DNA of 64,000 nucleotides, taken from Neorhizobium huautlense. Lineage in GTDB: Bacteria; Pseudomonadota; Alphaproteobacteria; Rhizobiales; Rhizobiaceae. The position numbers and the translations under genes are program-made. This document shows positions 24,108 to 32,735 of this stretch, piece after piece; positions within the stretch are counted from its first letter, which is position 1, and the number at the start of each line of letters is the position of its first letter. Where the stretch lies: NCBI RefSeq assembly GCF_030811685.1, contig NZ_JAUSRF010000004.1, positions 124,001-188,000 on the forward strand, in the 5' to 3' direction. The notes beneath the pieces were generated by a model, which was not told the DNA's origin, did no database searches, and saw only the letters and a program-made list of their open reading frames with translations.

Positions 24108-25004
24108 TCAGGCAGCGGCCGCGTCGATGGTTGCGAAAGCTTCACGAATACCCTCGGCAACAGCCTTGGCGGGCACCGAAAGCTGCGGATTGGTCAAGAG
24201 ACGGATATCGAAGCTGATCAGTTCCGGCAGCCCCTCTTTCGGCCCCAGTATCTGCATATCGCCGGTGATATAGGAGCGCGGGAACGGTGCGATCGCCAAA
24301 TCGGAGACCACCGCAGCGCGCTGCGCCATCGTGTGGGCACTGGCATAGGCAATACGATACGGCCGCTTGTGTTTGTCCAATTGCGCCAGCGCATCCTGCC
24401 GCCACACGCAGCCATCTTCCCATACGGAGACCGGCAGCGGATCGCGCAGATAGGCCGTTCCGCATTTGGCGCCGGCCCAGACCAGCTTTTCCGTGTGAAT
24501 GATTTCGCCAGCCGTGGGAAACGGCTTGGTGGCACAGTTGATCAAGGCGAGGTCGAGACGCTGCTCGTCCATCCGCTTGCGCAAGAGCAGGCTCTGATCG
24601 ACGGTAACATCAACCATAATACCCGGAAAGCTCTCGCCGAAATCCTTGAGAAGTTTTGGCAACAGGCGTTCGGCGATATCGTCGGGAGCACCCAGCCGCA
24701 CCACACCCGACAATTCCGGCATGACGAAGCGTGACACCGCCTCGTTCGACAATGCCAGCATGCGCCGCGCATAGGAAAGAAGCATTTCGCCATGCTGGGT
24801 CAATGTCACCGAGCGGGCATCACGCAGGAACAGGGTCGCCTTCAGTTGCTCTTCCAGCTTCTTGATCTGCATGGACACCGCAGATGGTGTCCGCAGCACG
24901 GCCTCGGCGGCCGTCGAAAAATTGCCCGTCTCGGCAATGGCCACAAAGGTTCTCAAAACATCGTTATCGAGAAGCGGCAGAGGGGAACGGAACGGCGTCG
25001 ACAT
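24108..25004 (-). CDS. LysR-family transcriptional regulator
   Basis: 298 residues. Helix-turn-helix at 15-70 (LRTFVAIAETGNFSTAAEAVLRTPSAVSMQIKKLEEQL in two parts), linker, then the periplasmic-binding-like effector domain from about 95. The start MSTPFRSPLPLLDNDVL at 25004 is chosen because LysR proteins begin about ten residues before the DNA-binding helix; an earlier ATG-like start adds 12 atypical residues. Divergent from a DUF1127 gene across a 256-base region with repeated TCGTTTGAT, so it probably controls that gene. Confidence 0.93.
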   Translation of the reverse strand: MSTPFRSPLPLLDNDVLRTFVAIAETGNFSTAAEAVLRTPSAVSMQIKKLEEQLKATLFLRDARSVTLTQHGEMLLSYARRMLALSNEAVSRFVMPELSGVVRLGAPDDIAERLLPKLLKDFGESFPGIMVDVTVDQSLLLRKRMDEQRLDLALINCATKPFPTAGEIIHTEKLVWAGAKCGTAYLRDPLPVSVWEDGCVWRQDALAQLDKHKRPYRIAYASAHTMAQRAAVVSDLAIAPFPRSYITGDMQILGPKEGLPELISFDIRLLTNPQLSVPAKAVAEGIREAFATIDAAAA

Positions 25005-25044
25005 GGAAACACCTTCAATTTTTCTGATTTTAACAACCATATCA

Positions 25045-25160
25045 TTTCGTTTGATTGAACGTCAAGACTGCGCATAATGTGCCTATCGTTTGATCTTAAT
25101 GGTCGAATTTGAGGCAGAACAAAGCGCCAGCGCGAAATCTGCTTCACATAATCAAATGAA
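25045..25160. promoter_or_regulatory. repeated TCGTTTGAT sites in the LysR/DUF1127 divergent promoter
   Basis: TTTCGTTTGATT (25045-25056) and TATCGTTTGATC (25084-25095) are direct repeats 39 bases apart. A related TTCATTTGATT lies on the opposite strand at 25150-25160. The spacing of about four helical turns suits a LysR tetramer. A 7-bp hairpin GAATGGC / GCCATTC (25158-25177) follows. Confidence 0.5.
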
Positions 25161-25260
25161 TGGCAGCAACGCCATTCGACTGATTGATGACAAGAGCACG
25201 AAGGAGCGTTCGCATCACGCTTGCGAACATCCTGACCAAACAGGAACGGAGGAGGCCATC

Positions 25261-25488
25261 ATGGCCATGTTCACGTCACATCACACTGGGCACCACGCGC
25301 CCAAGTCGCATTCATCGCTTTCTGCCGCCTGGGGCATCGTCACCGACGGCATAGCGGAAGTCAGGGCATCGTGGCGCCGCCGCAAGACCGCGGAAATGAT
25401 CGAAGGCCTTTCGCCTGAACTGCGCAAGGATATCGGCTGGCCCACCAGCGACATCCTGTTTGAGAAAGAGCGCGATATCCATCATTGA
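25261..25488 (+). CDS. DUF1127 domain-containing small protein
   Basis: 75 residues. His/Ser-rich N-terminus, then an amphipathic helix (ITDGIAEVRASWRRRK-like) and the DUF1127 core EGLSPELRKDIGWPTSDI. GGAGGAGG is placed 5-6 bases before the ATG, a strong site. Small DUF1127 proteins are arginine-rich and abundant in Rhizobiales; some affect RNA turnover and phosphate metabolism. Divergent from a LysR gene and followed by a terminator. Confidence 0.82.
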   Translation: MAMFTSHHTGHHAPKSHSSLSAAWGIVTDGIAEVRASWRRRKTAEMIEGLSPELRKDIGWPTSDILFEKERDIHH

Positions 25489-25542
25489 TCACGGATGGTC
25501 GATCATAATCCGGATCAGGAAATGTCTGCGGATCAACATCAT

Positions 25543-25583
25543 ATGCCGGATACCCTCTCTGAAGGCGAGTACCCGGCATTTTT
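25543..25583 (+). terminator. intrinsic terminator after the DUF1127 gene
   Basis: ATGCCGG (25543-25549) pairs with CCGGCAT (25573-25579) and runs into TTTTT. The loop (23 bases) is long. Confidence 0.65.
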
Positions 25584-25735
25584 CCTGGCCCGCCCTCGAA
25601 GGTGTCGCAAAAAGAACGCATAGAATTCCGGACTTTGCCGGAACCGCCGCGGATACGGGAATTTATGTCGCTTTTTGAACATTAAGGCCGCATAGTTTCA
25701 CGCGAGGAATTGACATTCGTCACGGAGTCCTCGGC

Positions 25736-26755
25736 ATGAACAAGTTGCAGACTAAAAAGCGATCGATTGCCTTCTTCCTCGTACCCAATTTCACCATGCT
25801 GCCGTTTGCGGCCGCGGTTGAGACGCTGCGCATCGCCAACCGCATGCTGGGCTACACGGCCTATACATGGCGGCTCTGTTCCACCGACGGGGGAAAGGTC
25901 TATTCCTCCTGCGGTATCGCCATTGAAGTAAACTCGTCCATCGCCGACGAACGCAAGGCACTGGGTGGCGAACACCGCCCGGATATGGTGCTGGTCTGTT
26001 CGGGCGTTTACGTCGAGGAATTCCAGAACAAGACGGTCAGCGCCTTCCTGCGAGAAACCTACAATCGCGGCATCGCCGTCGGCAGTCTCTGCACCGGCGC
26101 CCACCTGCTGGCGCAGGCCGGGCTCCTCAATGGCAAGCGCTGCGCCATCCATTGGGAAAACCTGCCGGGCTTTTCCGAAGCCTTTCCGCAGGCCGAAGTT
26201 TATGCCGATCTCTATGAGGTTGATGGCAATATCTACACCTGCGCCGGCGGCACCGCGTCGCTCGACATGATGTTGAACCTGATTGGTCAGGATTTCGGCG
26301 AAAATCTCGTCAATCGGATCTGCGAGCAGCAACTGACCGACCGCGTCCGCAATCCACACGACCGCCAGCGTCTGCCCCTGCGCGCCCGTCTCGGCATCCA
26401 GAACTCAAAGGTCCTGTCGATCATCGAGGTGATGGAGGCCAATCTGGCCGAACCGCTGTCACTGGTGGAAATCGCCGACAGTGCAGGCCTGTCGCGGCGG
26501 CAGATCGAACGACTCTTTCGCCAGGAAATGGGCCGATCCCCTGCCCGCTATTATCTTGAAATCCGACTCGATCGCGCCCGTCACCTGCTCGTCCAGTCAT
26601 CCATGCCGGTCGTGGAAGTGGCGGTCGCCTGCGGCTTCGTCTCCGCCTCACATTTTTCGAAATGTTATCGCGAGATCTACAACCGCTCACCGCAGCAGGA
26701 GCGCGCCGAACGCAAGCTGACAATGACCTCCGTGCGGTCGGGCATTGCAGCCTGA
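25736..26755 (+). CDS. GlxA-family AraC-type transcriptional regulator
   Basis: 339 residues: an N-terminal DJ-1/PfpI-like domain (about 10-190, with the cysteine elbow GSLCTGAHLLAQAG) and a C-terminal AraC double helix-turn-helix (about 230-320; LVEIADSAGLSRRQIERLFRQEMG, then AVACGFVSASHFSKCYRE). This architecture includes GbdR and CdhR, which respond to glycine betaine and carnitine breakdown. With a ProU-type importer 3.3 kb upstream a role in quaternary-amine catabolism is plausible but unproven. RBS CACGGAG precedes the ATG. Confidence 0.9.
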   Translation: MNKLQTKKRSIAFFLVPNFTMLPFAAAVETLRIANRMLGYTAYTWRLCSTDGGKVYSSCGIAIEVNSSIADERKALGGEHRPDMVLVCSGVYVEEFQNKTVSAFLRETYNRGIAVGSLCTGAHLLAQAGLLNGKRCAIHWENLPGFSEAFPQAEVYADLYEVDGNIYTCAGGTASLDMMLNLIGQDFGENLVNRICEQQLTDRVRNPHDRQRLPLRARLGIQNSKVLSIIEVMEANLAEPLSLVEIADSAGLSRRQIERLFRQEMGRSPARYYLEIRLDRARHLLVQSSMPVVEVAVACGFVSASHFSKCYREIYNRSPQQERAERKLTMTSVRSGIAA

Positions 26756-26780
26756 CAGGATCACGCAACCAGAAACACAA

Positions 26781-26804
26781 AACGCCGCCTGTGAGGGCGG
26801 CGTT
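26781..26804 (+). terminator. terminator between GlxA regulator and response regulator genes
   Basis: Perfect 9-bp stem AACGCCGCC / GGCGGCGTT with a 6-base loop. The tails on both sides are short (CTGATT on plus; TTTGTGTTT on minus), so it may serve both convergent genes. Confidence 0.7.
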
Positions 26805-26830
26805 CTGATTCCAAAGATGGCGGCTTGCCT

Positions 26831-27670
26831 TCAGGCGCCGGCATTTTGTTTGACCCGACCATGCATCGAGCGAATCTGGATCAACGTGTCGAGGTTCTGG
26901 TTGACGCGGCAATAAAACTCTTCGTCGATGAACGGGCGAAGCATGAAATCATTGCCACCGGCCTTCAGGAAACGCGCCGACAGCAGGCGGTTATCCGAGG
27001 ACGACACGCCGATAATGCGCAATTCGTGGCTGCCGCGAACCGAACGGATGCGGCGCGTCAACTCGAAACCGTCAATGTCCGGCATGTTATAGTCAGTGAC
27101 CATCAGGCCAATATCGGCATTCTTCTTCAGAAGATCGAGCGCCTTGGCGCCGTTTTCGGCCGTGCTGACGCGGAAATTGTAGCGCTTGAGGCGGCTGGAC
27201 AGAAGCGCGCGTGCGGTCGGGCTGTCATCGACGATCAGCACGTGATGCTGATGATTGGTGAGGAAACGGCAAACCGATTCGGCCAGCATTTCCACGGCAA
27301 AGACATTGTCCTTGAGGATATAGTCGACGACATCCTGCTTCAGCAGCTTTTCGCGGGTATCCTCGTGGAACGTGCCGGTGAAGACGATGACCGGAACACT
27401 AAGGTCGATCAGGTAATCCAGCGCCTCGCCGTTTTCGGCACCCGGCAGGTTGATGTTGGAAATAGCCAGCGTGATCGGATCGGTCGAACGATCGTACGCA
27501 AGCTGCAGATCCTCGAAATTGCGGCAGATTTCCACCTCGATTCCGAAAAGTTCCTTCAGCCGTTTGCTGATCATGGACGTGAAGACATTCGAGTCTTCAG
27601 CCAGAAGAATACGCGCGCCAGCCAGATCCTGCCCGGAATAATGCATTCCGGAAATGCCGAGAAAAGTCAT
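26831..27670 (-). CDS. response regulator with two receiver domains, the first degenerate
   Basis: 279 residues. REC1 spans about 18-137 and REC2 about 143-265; there is no output domain. REC2 keeps all key residues: D148/D149, phospho-acceptor D193 in VTDYNMPDIDG and Lys near FMLRPF is replaced by Arg. REC1 has the acidic pair (AEDS, E25/D26) but Asn72 replaces the phospho-acceptor Asp (AISNINLPG). Such stand-alone receivers act by protein contact. Start ATG 27670 (MTFLGISGMHYSG) is favoured over an upstream alternative. The partner kinase is not in the window. Confidence 0.88.
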   Translation of the reverse strand: MTFLGISGMHYSGQDLAGARILLAEDSNVFTSMISKRLKELFGIEVEICRNFEDLQLAYDRSTDPITLAISNINLPGAENGEALDYLIDLSVPVIVFTGTFHEDTREKLLKQDVVDYILKDNVFAVEMLAESVCRFLTNHQHHVLIVDDSPTARALLSSRLKRYNFRVSTAENGAKALDLLKKNADIGLMVTDYNMPDIDGFELTRRIRSVRGSHELRIIGVSSSDNRLLSARFLKAGGNDFMLRPFIDEEFYCRVNQNLDTLIQIRSMHGRVKQNAGA

Positions 27671-27829
27671 AATGCCCCTATCAGTGAGATACTGTCCCCT
27701 GATGAAACACATTAGCAAAGACGTTTTTCGGAAGCGTTAATCGAGAACGACATCTTGATGACGAAAGCAAGAACAAGGATCTCGCCCCTATTCTTGCTTT
27801 CGATACTGCGAAAGATCGCAGGTCGGACA

Positions 27830-30400
27830 TCATGCCCCGCCGCGTGGATCCTCGTCCTTGTCCGCGATCCAGCTCGGTTTTCCGCGATGAAGAACGATTT
27901 CCTGCTGCGGGAAAGGTATGTGGATGTTTGCTTCCCGGAAAGCCTTCAGGATATCGGCACGCAGCTTGTTGCGGATACGCAGGCCAGCATCCATGTCGGC
28001 CAGATGGTAGCGCAGTTCGAAATCGAGCGAGGACGCGCCGAAGCGGAGGAACTCCACATGCGGCTCGGGATTACGCAGCACTTCGGGAACTTCCTTGATC
28101 AGGCCGAGCAGGATCTCGATCACCTTGTCCGGATCGGCATCATAGCTCGCCGAGACCGGAATTTCGTTGCGCTGAATGCGGTTGCGGTGGGTCCAGTTGC
28201 CGACCGGCGCATTGATCAGCTCGGAATTCGGCACGATGATCGATTGTTTTCTGAACGTCTCGATCTCGGTCGCGCGAACAGAAATGCGCTTGACGATACC
28301 TTCCGTCGTACCGGTGATGACGTGATCGCCAACCTTGAACGGACGCTCGACCAGCAGGATCAGGCCCGACACGAAGTTCGACACGATGTTCTGCAGACCG
28401 AAACCGATACCGACGGAGAGAGCGGAGGCAACCAGCGCGAAGCTCGACAGGTCGATGCCCGCCGCAGAAACGCCCACCAGCGCCGCCATGCCGACACCGA
28501 GATAACCGATACCGGTCCGTACCGAGTTGCGCACGCCGGTATCCACCTGACTGCGCGCCATGACATTGCCGTCGATCCATTTCTGGATCCAGCCTGTCAC
28601 CACATAACCCGCCGCAAACAACAGAATGCCGCCAAAGATGCTGACCAGCGAGATGGAGATATTGCCGATCGTGATGCGGGTAAAGAACTGGTAGATCCAG
28701 GATTCGATATCGGTGAGCTGGAATCCCCAGGTGATGAGGATCAACGGAATGCCGAAGACCAGCGCGAAGGCGTAGATGCTCAGGCCGGCCAGCAGACCCG
28801 TCTGATCGAGCCCGACATCCCCGAACCGGAAACGTTCGGCGAGTTTCCCACCCGCCGCCGTGTTCTTGAATGCACCCTGCTTTGACACCGCCTTGCCGGA
28901 GAGAAGACCGATATAGATCAGCACGACGACGGCGCCGGTGAGCACGATCTGCGTTGCTCCGAAACGGGCAAGCCCGACATAACCGGCGATCACCGCAAGG
29001 ATCAGCATCAGCCCGGCGAGACGCAACAGGATGCGGATAGCGCGCGGCCAGGCCTGACCAGCGCTGTCCGAGGTTTCGTCCTTGGCGATGATCGGCTTCA
29101 CGAAGGATACGCCGATGAGGATCAGGCCGATGACGAAAGCTGCGATAATGCTTTTGGCGATCGTCACCACCAGTGGCGAGTTCAACGCCTCACTGACGGC
29201 ACCCAGCATGTAATCGAGGCCATTGACGACGGCCATGGCGATGACCGCTGCCGTCAGCAGACGTGCGCCGCGATCTGTGACCCGCACCAGCCGCCAGTTG
29301 GGATCGGCAGGCGCCAGCACCGATGTGCTGAGATGCCAGACGAAATAGACGAACCAGACGAAGCCGAAGAAGGAAGCAATCATCGACGACACATCGGGCC
29401 GCAGCACGTTGAAACCATCGAGGAAGAAATAGGACGAGAGCAGAAAAGCCGCGAGCGACATGGTCTCGATGACGGTAGACCAGAAAGCCACCGACAGGCG
29501 GCGCAGATAGGTCGGCGCTTCATCGCCGACCACCTTGCGGTGGATCAGGCGCCCGAACAGACGGTAGCCTCCGAGAAGGAACAGCAGACCGGCCCCCAGT
29601 GACAGGACGAGCGCCCCGATCAGCTGATATTTCTTGTAGCTCCAGACAAAACCGGACCAGCCGGAAATGGTGCGAACAAAATTCGAGACTTCGGTGACAG
29701 TCGCCTGCCCGGCCTCCATAAAAAGATCGGCCGACATATCGGTATGGCGAAACAACGTCTGCGCAAACAGATTGCGGCGCAGCGTGGTGATCGTATTGCC
29801 GAGCTGGTTGGCGCTTTCAGAAAGATTGCTGGCGTTTTCGACGACAACATTGAGTTCGGCGCGTTCGTTCAGCAGGCGGTTACGTTCCTGCGACACCAGC
29901 GGCGGCTCGGCCGGCTGGCCTTCCTTCGGTGCCTCGCCCAAAGCCGTCAGGCGGTCACCGATCTGCTTTTCACGCTCCTGCAGCCTGCCCGAGGTCGCCT
30001 GCATTTCGCCGGCGATCTCTTCGGCGCGAACGCGCAACTCGGCAAGACTGCCATCATCGTCGATATCCTGCTGCACACGCTGACGAAACATGTCGAGCTG
30101 CGAGCGAATGGTCGCCAGGTTGGCGCGCATTTTCGCGTTGATCGAATCGGCCGTGACCTGCCCTTCATTCGGATCAGGGGCACTGGTCGAGCTGGAAGGC
30201 GGAGCCGAAGACTGGGATTGTCGCGGAGCCGGAGAAGCAGGCTGCCCGGCGGATGGCTCTTCCGGCTGCTGGACCGCGGCCGGCGTCTCCTGCGCGAGGG
30301 CGGGCGACGACATGGCTGGCAACAGGGGCAGAACGGCAAGCTGGAGAGCGATCAGGGTGGCGGCAAGAATGCGGCTGTTCATGCCGCGTTTTGTCTTCAT
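27830..30400 (-). CDS. large MscS-type mechanosensitive channel
   Basis: 856 residues. Signal peptide to about residue 36 (...SSPALAQ), a Pro/Ser/Gln-rich linker, a periplasmic helical DUF3772-like domain (about 80-215, with many Glu/Arg heptads), then about eight to ten membrane segments. The MscS pore helix and beta domain start near 640 (SFALVASALSVGIGFGLQNIVSNFVSGLILLVERPFKVGDH in pieces) and end with HIPFPQQEIVLHR. Comparable to E. coli YjeP/YbiO-type long channels that relieve hypo-osmotic pressure. I start at ATG 30400; M at 30382 is an alternative that also leaves a good signal peptide. Confidence 0.92.
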   Translation of the reverse strand: MKTKRGMNSRILAATLIALQLAVLPLLPAMSSPALAQETPAAVQQPEEPSAGQPASPAPRQSQSSAPPSSSTSAPDPNEGQVTADSINAKMRANLATIRSQLDMFRQRVQQDIDDDGSLAELRVRAEEIAGEMQATSGRLQEREKQIGDRLTALGEAPKEGQPAEPPLVSQERNRLLNERAELNVVVENASNLSESANQLGNTITTLRRNLFAQTLFRHTDMSADLFMEAGQATVTEVSNFVRTISGWSGFVWSYKKYQLIGALVLSLGAGLLFLLGGYRLFGRLIHRKVVGDEAPTYLRRLSVAFWSTVIETMSLAAFLLSSYFFLDGFNVLRPDVSSMIASFFGFVWFVYFVWHLSTSVLAPADPNWRLVRVTDRGARLLTAAVIAMAVVNGLDYMLGAVSEALNSPLVVTIAKSIIAAFVIGLILIGVSFVKPIIAKDETSDSAGQAWPRAIRILLRLAGLMLILAVIAGYVGLARFGATQIVLTGAVVVLIYIGLLSGKAVSKQGAFKNTAAGGKLAERFRFGDVGLDQTGLLAGLSIYAFALVFGIPLILITWGFQLTDIESWIYQFFTRITIGNISISLVSIFGGILLFAAGYVVTGWIQKWIDGNVMARSQVDTGVRNSVRTGIGYLGVGMAALVGVSAAGIDLSSFALVASALSVGIGFGLQNIVSNFVSGLILLVERPFKVGDHVITGTTEGIVKRISVRATEIETFRKQSIIVPNSELINAPVGNWTHRNRIQRNEIPVSASYDADPDKVIEILLGLIKEVPEVLRNPEPHVEFLRFGASSLDFELRYHLADMDAGLRIRNKLRADILKAFREANIHIPFPQQEIVLHRGKPSWIADKDEDPRGGA

Positions 30401-30613
30401 CTCGGACACGCGAATACTCGTCTCTTCAGTGTTGGTCCCGCGCCATTCGCGGAGAATCGCCGGGAAGATAGGCACAGATCACGGCGAAGGAAAGGAAAGG
30501 CGAAATATACCGACTGCAATATCCGGCCTGTTCGGTGGCTTGATCATCACCGGCCGGAACAACATTTCCGTCATCGCGTTTAGCTGTGCAAGAATTTCAA
30601 CAGGGGTAAGTTC

Positions 30614-30865
30614 ATGGAACAGGCAGGTATCGGCTGGATTGCAGCCATCATCATCGGCGGCATTGCCGGCTGGCTCGCAGAAAAGTTCATGCGCAGCAAT
30701 ATGGGCGTGCTCATGAACATCCTCCTCGGCATTGTCGGCGCGATTATCGCCAATGCCATCCTCGGTGTCTTCGGCATCGTTCTGGGCGGCTGGATCGGCT
30801 ATCTCATCGCCGGCTTCATCGGCGCCTGCATCCTCATCGCCGTCGGACGGGCGATAAGACGGTGA
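30614..30865 (+). CDS. GlsB/YeaQ/YmgE family stress-response membrane protein
   Basis: 83 residues, almost wholly hydrophobic with three membrane segments. The motif GWIAAIIIGGIAGWLAEKFM and the second-half repeats of glycine (ILGVFGIVLGGWIGYLIAGFIGA) define the transglycosylase-associated (GlsB) family. AGGGG is 7-10 bases before the ATG. Its position next to an MscS channel fits an envelope/osmotic-stress theme but there is no shared operon (divergent). Confidence 0.88.
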   Translation: MEQAGIGWIAAIIIGGIAGWLAEKFMRSNMGVLMNILLGIVGAIIANAILGVFGIVLGGWIGYLIAGFIGACILIAVGRAIRR

Positions 30866-30970
30866 AACGCCCATTGCCGAATATGGCTCTGCTCTCGCAT
30901 GAGGGCAGAGTCTTCCCTTGGTGATCTTCGATTTTCAAAAAACGCCCGCCTTTTTGCGGGTCATGTGGTC

Positions 30971-31026
30971 GGGGCACTGAAAGCTGCCTCGTAATTTAGT
31001 TAGTAATTGACACCTCTCAGTGCCCC
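30971..31026. repeat. perfect inverted repeat with AT-rich centre
   Basis: GGGGCACTGA (30971-30980) and TCAGTGCCCC (31017-31026). The 36-base centre contains TTAGTTAGTAATTGACA, and TTGACA at 31007-31012 resembles a -35 element although no good -10 follows at the normal spacing. Confidence 0.6.
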
Positions 31027-31461
31027 GTTCGACGGTTTATGCCCGCGACTTCGGTTCCTCTGCGAAAGCCATCCCGGTGTTGCCACCGACTGGCGATCAT
31101 GTGTGCCGCACAGGCACGCCCGGCGCGCTTCTTTCGGGCTTCAGAGGCATTGCGAGGTTTTAACGCCCGCAACACCTCCCCCGTGTCGCCGGAGGAGAAC
31201 CAGTTTCCGCGAACCCTGAGGATGGAGACTTACGTCTTTTCTCCACCACCAGCGCCGGCTCCAACTCGCCGGGACGCCTCCCGGTGTATCCACGATGGAA
31301 CACGCGAAGTATCGCACAGGCTCGAAATGCGGGGATGAACTCGGAGTCAAGATACTGATTTCGTTGAATCCGATTCGTATATCGTCCGCACCTAATGTTT
31401 TGTTTGCGACAGATTATGCCGGTTTTGCAGGTGGGTTATGAGCGGTGACACACTCTCTTGC

Positions 31462-31505
31462 CTGCGTCATCTGCCCTCGGGTTGTTTCGAGGGCGGATGA
31501 CGCAG
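31462..31505. repeat. long imperfect hairpin downstream of the DUF924 gene
   Basis: Arms CTGCGTCATC-T-GCCCTCG (31462-31479) and CGAGGGC-G-GATGACGCAG (31488-31505): 17 paired positions with one mismatch and an 8-base loop. It lies 27 bases past the end of the minus-strand DUF924 gene. No U-tract follows, so it may be a palindromic repeat element or an mRNA 3'-end stabiliser. Confidence 0.65.
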
Positions 31506-31532
31506 AAGAGATTGCCGCTCTCGCGCCAGATA

Positions 31533-32087
31533 TCAGAAACCGGAGCCGGGCTGCGACAGATATTCCAGCTCGGCTTCCGTCGATTCTCGACCGACAAAGG
31601 CATTGCGATGCGGGAAGCGCCCAAACCGGGCGATCACGTCGCGATGTTTCTGCGCATAATCGAGATAATTGGCATCACCAAGATCTGAAAACAGCTGAAC
31701 CGAATGGTCCTGATCGGCCAGGCTCTCCGAATGCTCGAAAGGGAGATAGGAAAAACAGCGCGAATGCACATCCAGCTCGCGATCGAGGCCAGCCTCGACC
31801 AGACGCCGTGCCTCGCGTACGGCAAGCCAGTCGGTGGCAAATGCCAGCGGGGTCGCACGGTACATGTTGCGGGGAAACTGGTCGAGAACGATGATCGCCG
31901 CCAGCCGGTGCCTCGGCGTGGAATGAAATGCGGAGAGATCGCCCCGCGCCATTTCCAGATGCAGCGCTAGAAAACGATCGCGGATAACGTCGTCGAGACC
32001 TTCCGGCGGCTGGAACCAGCCCTGTTCGCCAAGCTCCTCGAACCAGAATGCCAGAACGGTTTCGGCGGCGTCTTTTCCAAGTGTCAT
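31533..32087 (-). CDS. DUF924 family protein
   Basis: 184 residues. Family hallmarks are FWFEELGEQGWFQP near the N-terminus, AIIVLDQFPRNMYRATPLAFATD in the middle, FSYLPFEHSESLADQDHSVQLF and FGRFPHRNAFVGRESTEAELEYL at the end. The fold is helical (TPR-like) and the biochemical role is unknown. ATG at 32087 has GAGGAGATCGTT upstream and lies 10 bases past the UPF0303 gene, so they form a two-gene operon. Confidence 0.92.
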   Translation of the reverse strand: MTLGKDAAETVLAFWFEELGEQGWFQPPEGLDDVIRDRFLALHLEMARGDLSAFHSTPRHRLAAIIVLDQFPRNMYRATPLAFATDWLAVREARRLVEAGLDRELDVHSRCFSYLPFEHSESLADQDHSVQLFSDLGDANYLDYAQKHRDVIARFGRFPHRNAFVGRESTEAELEYLSQPGSGF

Positions 32088-32097
32088 AACGATCTCC

Positions 32098-32607
32098 TCA
32101 AACAATAACCGGAGCGGCGTCGAGATCGAGCGCCTGCTTGTCCAGATTCAACATGTCGGCAATCGCCTCGACCACTATTCTGTGATCCTCTCGCTGCGGA
32201 AGGCCGGATACGGTCACCGTGCCGATGGCGCCCACGCCCCGCACGACGATCGGAAAGCTGCCGCCATGGGCCGCGTAATCTGCCGGATCGACGCCGTATT
32301 TGTCGGCAAGCGTGCGATTTTCAAGCGAGAGACCGAGACCAATGGCATAACTCGGATGTCCGAACCGCATCGCGACATTGCGCTTGCGCCGAATCCACTG
32401 GGCATTATCCGGCACGGAACCCGGAAGCGCCGCGTAAAACGCCGGCATTCCGTTCATCTGGATATCGATCGCCACCGGATGTCCGGCTGAGACAGCCATC
32501 GTGCGCAACCTGCTGCCCAGTTCCCAGGCGCTGCCGAGATCAAACCGGTCGAATTGCAGGACCCTTTCCTGTTCGAGGATGAGGGACAGGTCGTTTTCGA
32601 TTGCCAT
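32098..32607 (-). CDS. UPF0303 / GlcG-HbpS-like heme-degrading domain protein
   Basis: 169 residues. The GlcG/HbpS-like alpha-beta fold is indicated by VAIDIQMNGMPAFYAALPG, WIRRKRNVAMRFGHPSYAIGLGL and HGGSFPIVVRGVGAIGTVTVSGLPQREDHRIVVEAI. Members bind heme, cobalamin or small ligands; enzymatic function of UPF0303 is unsettled. ATG 32607 is preceded by GGAGGCTCC. Upstream gene of the DUF924 pair. Confidence 0.9.
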   Translation of the reverse strand: MAIENDLSLILEQERVLQFDRFDLGSAWELGSRLRTMAVSAGHPVAIDIQMNGMPAFYAALPGSVPDNAQWIRRKRNVAMRFGHPSYAIGLGLSLENRTLADKYGVDPADYAAHGGSFPIVVRGVGAIGTVTVSGLPQREDHRIVVEAIADMLNLDKQALDLDAAPVIV

Positions 32608-32735
32608 GGATGGAGCCTCCTTCATTCGTCCGCGATTGATGGAGGCTCGAGCCGGCGATGTAAAGGCAACAACGCGGCTGACCTATCGGAACATTCGCTC
32701 GCGCTGCCGAGTTATGGCGACAAAGGAGAAAGGCC

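Larger units (their letters stand above)
30866..31532. other. 667-base stretch without a recognised gene, GC-rich and dyad-rich
   Basis: No protein family is recognised. The left part has a perfect 10-bp inverted repeat around an AT-rich 36-base centre (see 30971-31026). From 31039 to 31338 a 99-codon frame is open on the plus strand but has no ribosome site and is very rich in Arg, Pro and Ser. Several local stems are visible (GTGCC/GGCAC near 31103-31117; GGTGTTG with CAACACC across 31076-31176; CCTCTG with CAGAGG across 31056-31147), so a structured RNA is possible. At the right end is a long hairpin (31462-31505). Confidence 0.5.

Noticed and set aside
30960-31030. TPP-riboswitch-like CTGAGAGG word on the minus strand
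   Set aside because: Only this short word is present. The second conserved block and a downstream thiamine gene are missing.
30866-31440. Permuted two-piece tmRNA
   Set aside because: No T-arm/CCA end and no tag-peptide frame of the expected type in either strand.
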